64,000 bases of DNA from assembly GCA_026874595.1 (NCBI GenBank), contig CM049316.1:78713676-78777675 (forward strand). The letters run 5' to 3'. The notes below the pieces were generated by a model. The model searched no databases. It was given only the letters and a program-made list of their open reading frames with translations, and was not told the DNA's origin. This document shows positions 60,278 to 64,000 of the stretch, piece after piece. Positions within the stretch are counted from its first letter, which is position 1, and each line of letters begins with the position of its first letter. The DNA is from Sipunculus nudus (taxonomy: Eukaryota; Annelida; Sipuncula; Golfingiida; Sipunculidae). A program made the translations under genes and the position numbers.

Positions 60278-61441
60278 TCACATGAAACAGGGTTTGATAT
60301 CTTCTACCCGGTTTCTGCATGTTATACATGGCATATCCTCGTTCTCGCTGCACCTCAACGCACATGTGAAACAGCACCTTATGTGACCGCAGGGCAGAAA
60401 TATCGTCTTCCGTTTGTTGTCCATACACACTACACAGACTTGTTCATTGGGATCATCTGGAGTCACCGATACGTCGTTTTTCTTTTTCGCACATAGCATA
60501 TCGCGCATGCGCCGCCACCGTTGACCAGAAGAAACCTGCCCATCCGCCCCGCTTAACGTTCCATTGAAAGGTTCGACCTCGTGACGGGTCGGTTGCTCGA
60601 CCGTGTTCGTTGTTAGCGATCGTCCGACACGGCCAGCCTGCTTCGGGAAAACGTGTGCGTTCAATGATTTCACCAGGATATCTCGCGGAACGGGCTGATC
60701 ATACACCTTCAGCAATCCAATAAACCTGACCAAATTAGGGAGACCCCGCTGAGCGAGGATGTCCAACAAGGCTGTGCTTTTCGCATATTTGTGACACTTG
60801 CGGAGTATGGTTTCGGCATTGAACCTGCTGATGATGCCTTCTTCGACCATCGCCTCCTGCAGCAGCGGGTCAACGTCCAGGCAATTAGCCAGCGCAACCC
60901 GGTCTGAATTGATAACACTGCGTATCGTAATAGCGGGACTGACAGACATGTAAACGTCGAGTGGATGCAAACAGTCCGGCTGACGCGAAGAAACATGTAC
61001 ACCCGCGCTGCCGCATTTTCCAGTGTGGGGGTCGGCCTGACTGCTTGACGGTTTCCCGGCTGTGTTCCCAGTAAGGGTACCTCCGCCAGGGACACCCTGC
61101 TTCCCGAAAGCGCATGCGTTGAGTGATTCCACCAGGATATCTCGGGGCACGGGTTGATCATACTCTTCCAGCAAACCGATAAACCCGATGAAGTTTCGAA
61201 GACCGCGCTTCAGAAGGATGGCTATCAACTCACTGGCTTTCCCACTCATAACAGGGCTGTTGTCTAAAAGTTCAGCGTGGCCCTTGCATATGATGCCTTC
61301 CTGGACCATGGCGTTCTGTAGCACAATGTTGACGTCCAAGTACATCAACAGCTTGATACGGTTTCCTTTGATCACATTTGATATATCGATAGCGGGACGG
61401 ACAGACGAGTAAACATCGACTGGATGTAGTGTACGTGACAT
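60278..61441 (-). CDS. CARD-CARD-RING protein
   Basis: 387 residues from ATG 61441. Two signature-plus-CARD units: residues 5-108 (HPVDVYSSVRPAIDISNVI, then LQNAMVQEGIICKGHAELLD) and 158-262 (HPLDVYMSVSPAITIRSVI, then LLQEAMVEEGIISRFNAETI), joined by a Gly/Ser-rich linker. C-terminal IAP-type RING at about 335-387 (CVVCMDNK, LPCGHIRCC, CITC). The duplicated half-gene and the RING show how the cluster arose by module duplication. Expected to be an E3 ligase with two CARDs. Confidence 0.9.
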   Translation of the reverse strand: MSRTLHPVDVYSSVRPAIDISNVIKGNRIKLLMYLDVNIVLQNAMVQEGIICKGHAELLDNSPVMSGKASELIAILLKRGLRNFIGFIGLLEEYDQPVPRDILVESLNACAFGKQGVPGGGTLTGNTAGKPSSSQADPHTGKCGSAGVHVSSRQPDCLHPLDVYMSVSPAITIRSVINSDRVALANCLDVDPLLQEAMVEEGIISRFNAETILRKCHKYAKSTALLDILAQRGLPNLVRFIGLLKVYDQPVPRDILVKSLNAHVFPKQAGRVGRSLTTNTVEQPTRHEVEPFNGTLSGADGQVSSGQRWRRMRDMLCAKKKNDVSVTPDDPNEQVCVVCMDNKRKTIFLPCGHIRCCFTCALRCSENEDMPCITCRNRVEDIKPCFM

Positions 61442-61743
61442 CTCAACACTTTCAAATTTGGGTAGAGGTAACACCGAACAGAACTGCTGCTGGTACTGGT
61501 CTGCTGTAAGCTCATTAAGTTCTGCTTTATGTAGCTGCCAGACAAGTCATCTGATCGGCAGGAGTTCACTGTGCGCATGTCGAATATATGTATATATATA
61601 CATGGGAGGGGCGTGTTTCAGACGTAGGTCCATCACTCACGGAATTGACGTTCAAATGATGTCCTTGAACAAACACGTGCATCCCTATTATCGTATTGCG
61701 TAAAAAGCAGGCCACATAATAGCTTGTTTTAGACTGTCTGATC

Positions 61744-61870
61744 ATCCATTTACGTTTGGTACGTTTAGTAAACCAGTATTAATCATGACCATATGTACAG
61801 AAAAAAAAAACTAGACAAAAATGACAAACTGAACGCTGGTGCATCGCTGATACATAACAGCTACGATGTT
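61744..61870. repeat. Partial copy of the 432-bp repeat
   Basis: TTTACGTTTGGTACGTTTAG and, later, GACGCTGGTG-like and CATAACAGCTACGATGTTA-like segments match the start of the repeat at 62488, with more divergence. Confidence 0.7.
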
Positions 61871-61899
61871 AACGTCACGTGCCACCTGAACTCCAGTCT

Positions 61900-62247
61900 T
61901 TACTCCGTCTGTGCCGCATCATTACCTCTAGACACCGGTTCAGTCGACAGATACGTTTCCTCTGTGGACTCACTGGTTGCGTCGCACTCACTGCAATCGA
62001 GAAATCTGAAACATGTTTCACAGTACGGCCGATTTTTCAGGTAGAGGCCGTGTCTCATATCTGCAGGTAAACGCCGGTATAAATCCTTCATTGAATCATT
62101 CAGATATTTTAGTTCATCATACACATCCTTGCACCGAGACGGGTCAAACATAAAACCCCAACATCCGTACAGCATCATGTCCACCGTGTTGAAAAGTTCA
62201 ATGAATTCCGTACGGTAAGATATTTCCGACCCGTCCGAGGTGGCCAT
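61900..62247 (-). CDS. Small zinc-ribbon protein
   Basis: 115 residues from ATG 62247, about 55 bases after a TATATAT box (62301-62308). A helical first half, then CETCFRFLDCSEC (C-x2-C-x5-C-x2-C) at about residues 76-88 and an acidic Ser/Thr/Glu tail. Lies between copies of the 432-bp repeat. Not recognised. Confidence 0.7.
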   Translation of the reverse strand: MATSDGSEISYRTEFIELFNTVDMMLYGCWGFMFDPSRCKDVYDELKYLNDSMKDLYRRLPADMRHGLYLKNRPYCETCFRFLDCSECDATSESTEETYLSTEPVSRGNDAAQTE

Positions 62248-62487
62248 TACTCTTTATTCTTCTCTTCTGTCTTGGGATACTGGTCCAGTTTAAAGGAACG
62301 ATATATATGCACGCGATACGGATGGGGCACCGACGTATAGAAGGACTGTTCTACAGCGGCTTGACCACCTCAAGTGCGCGTGTGTCTGACGAACGAAACT
62401 GTGTCATTGAAACGTGACTTGTATCACTGAAATGGTAAAGCGCAATTAAAGGTCATATAAAACAGCATGTTTACACTGACGACCCAT

Positions 62488-63345
62488 TTACGTTTGGTAC
62501 GTCTGGTAAACAAGTATGATTCATAACCACATTATTACAGCAAAATATATACGGCCTTGACGCTGGTGCTTAGCTGGTACATAAAAACCAGGATGTTATC
62601 GCGTTCATGCTGCTGTGACTAACCGCTCAGGACATTGACCGAATGCTTGCGGTCTGGTTTTTCCGATGTTTGCGCAGTTGTTTTGACACATTTGTCCTTG
62701 AGTCACAGTCTGGGCGACATGTCTTATCTCCTGTAAAAAGTTGTTTGCGCAGACGTACATTGACACGGTATGACGTGATTTCTCTAGAAAAGGAAGTGAA
62801 AACAAAACTTGCACCGGGTGCACTGCTGATTCGTACATCTGATTCGTGGAAACTATATATAAAAATTGTTATTCCCATGTTTCGGCCGTGACTCATTTAC
62901 CGACAGGACGTTGACCCAGTTACGTTTGGTACGTCTGGTAAACAGGTATGATTCATAACCACATGACTACAGTAAAAAATAGACGGCCTTGACGCTGGTG
63001 CTTAGCTGGTACATAAAAACCAGGATGTTATCGCGTTCATGCTGCTGTGACTAACCGCTCAGGACATTGACCGAATGCTTGCGGTCTGGTTTTTCCGATG
63101 TTTGCGCAGTTGTTGTGACACATTTGTCCTTGAGTCACAGTCTGGGCGACATGTCTTATCTCCTGTAAAAAGTTGTTTGCGCAGACGTACATTGACACGG
63201 TATGACGTGATTTCTCTAGAAAAGGAAGTGAAAACAAAACTTGCACCGGGTGCACTGCTGATTCGTACATCTGATTCGTGGAAACTATATATAAAATATT
63301 GTTATTCCCATGTTTCGGCCGTGACTCATTTACCGACAGGACGTT
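62488..63345. repeat. 432-bp direct repeat, two near-perfect copies
   Basis: Copy 1 from 62488, copy 2 from 62920, nearly identical. Each contains CTATATATAAAA near its end and TTGTCCTTGAGTCACAGTCT in the middle. Open frames inside both are the same sequence twice and read on both strands, so probably not genes. Confidence 0.9.
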
Positions 63346-63460
63346 GAACCGGATGTTTTCGTGTGGGTTTTCCATAGCTTTTAACGATTTTGTTTTGACA
63401 CGTTTGTCCTTGAGTGAAAGTATCGCGGTTATCAGATATATGTAAAAAGTTGTTTTGTTC
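63346..63460. repeat. Degenerate third copy of the 432-bp repeat
   Basis: Matches the middle of the unit (GGTTTTCC, TTTTGACACGTTTGTCCTTG, GTAAAAAGTTGTTT) with many changes. Confidence 0.65.
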
Positions 63461-63504
63461 ATGTTGGAATTTCCACAGTATTACGTAATGTCTGGGTTAC
63501 TGGC

Positions 63505-63512
63505 TATAAAAG
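63505..63512 (+). promoter_or_regulatory. TATA box of the 3'-end gene
   Basis: TATAAAAG, 116 bases before ATG 63621. Confidence 0.65.
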
Positions 63513-63620
63513 CTCAGCAGTACCAAACATTCAGCAGAACCTGCCACGCACTGCTACCAGCCGGTTGAAACTGCTGCTGCTGTTGCTATTCTCTACATTA
63601 CAAAAGCAGTCTTCAGCGAC

Positions 63621-64000
63621 ATGGGCTCTCGTTCGAAAACGGCAGATATGTCCGCTCGTTCAACGAAGAGAAACTCGCAACCATTGGCGAACTACAGTGG
63701 TGGTGATGTGTTCGCGCCGCTTCTATCAGGCGTAGAATGCAAAGAGAAAAGCCGGATCTCTACAATGACGGCGCCTCTGATGAACGACAACATACTCACC
63801 GTGCGCAGCATTGGACTGACGGTGAGGAAATGTTCCGACAAGGGTAATCCGGTGAACAGGCGTATCACGCCCGAGTTATTCGACGACTGTTGCGATCTGG
63901 CCTGGCTGCGCACGCTCATCTATTACGGGGAGCTGTTGGGAGCGAGCCTGGACGACTGGAGCCGGTTGTACATGTTCTTCATATGCGACCTCGCCCTGTG
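63621..64000 (+). CDS. Start of an unrecognised gene, cut by the window end
   Basis: Open from ATG 63621 to the last base (126 codons) with a TATA box at a fitting distance. Polar N-terminus with basic and Ser residues, then a likely globular helical part (LFDDCCDLAWLRTLIYYGEL). GC content is higher than in the spacers. No family recognised in the visible part. Confidence 0.75.
   Translation, partial: MGSRSKTADMSARSTKRNSQPLANYSGGDVFAPLLSGVECKEKSRISTMTAPLMNDNILTVRSIGLTVRKCSDKGNPVNRRITPELFDDCCDLAWLRTLIYYGELLGASLDDWSRLYMFFICDLAL

Noticed and set aside
62605-63462. Open frames inside the 432-bp repeats on both strands
   Set aside because: The same sequence twice, overlapping frames on both strands, no motif.
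1-64000. CRISPR arrays
   Set aside because: Repeat arrays here lack regular repeat-spacer structure and the DNA is eukaryotic in signals.
1-64000. Firm assignment to a malacoherpesvirus
   Set aside because: No polymerase, terminase, capsid or other hallmark gene is in the window; the accessory genes only make it plausible.

Overview
The window is eukaryotic-type nuclear DNA carrying a compact, virus-like gene set. Genes are mostly intronless in their coding part, occur in tandem paralogue families on both strands, and many have TATATAA-type boxes 40 to 120 bases before the start codon. The predicted products (IAP-type BIR/UBA/RING protein, CARD and CARD-RING proteins, other RING proteins, zinc-ribbon proteins, a retropepsin-like protein) are what the accessory part of a large DNA virus of a marine invertebrate, for example a malacoherpesvirus, could carry. 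No replication, capsid or packaging gene is visible, so that placement is inference. Two ordinary tRNA genes, a four-intron IAP gene and host-like dispersed repeats also fit a virus-derived locus in a host chromosome, or a virus that has taken up host DNA.

Layout. 0-5.7 kb: one RING gene in AT-rich, repeat-bearing DNA. 5.7-12.4 kb: an FG-repeat protein, tRNA-Asn, three tandem zinc-ribbon paralogues and an odd tRNA-like Pol III gene. 12.5-14.3 kb: a dense CCGGAAGT/CCAAT/CRE/TATA promoter region, then a set of hairpins with a constant loop and changing stems. 14.8-25.7 kb: rightward genes (a helical-protein family including one copy with an in-frame TAG, a zinc protein, a pseudo-retropepsin with a partial duplicate, a large RING protein), with a second hairpin array at 17.1-19.2 kb. 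26.6-39.5 kb: tRNA-Arg and leftward genes (a CARD-like protein, an acidic/lysine-rich tandem family, other unknowns). 39.5-48.4 kb: 9 kb without a convincing gene, rich in GGTAAG splice-donor sequences and repeats. 48.4-62.3 kb: a death-fold/ubiquitin-ligase cluster (RING variant, zinc protein, spliced BIR-BIR-UBA-RING IAP, a CARD protein, two CARD-RING proteins, four CARD-only proteins). 61.7-63.5 kb: a 432-bp tandem repeat; then a rightward gene that runs off the end.

How they may work together. The cluster at 48-62 kb resembles a dismantled cIAP (BIR, CARD and RING on separate or recombined genes), plausibly acting on CARD- and IAP-dependent death or innate-immune signalling. A second recurring property is a splice acceptor (Y-tract plus CAG/TAG) a few bases before many start codons, suggesting a short 5'-UTR intron as a common gene format. 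The two hairpin families, the tRNA-like RNA and a bulged hairpin at 22.7 kb suggest a non-coding RNA layer that ordinary gene finding would miss.
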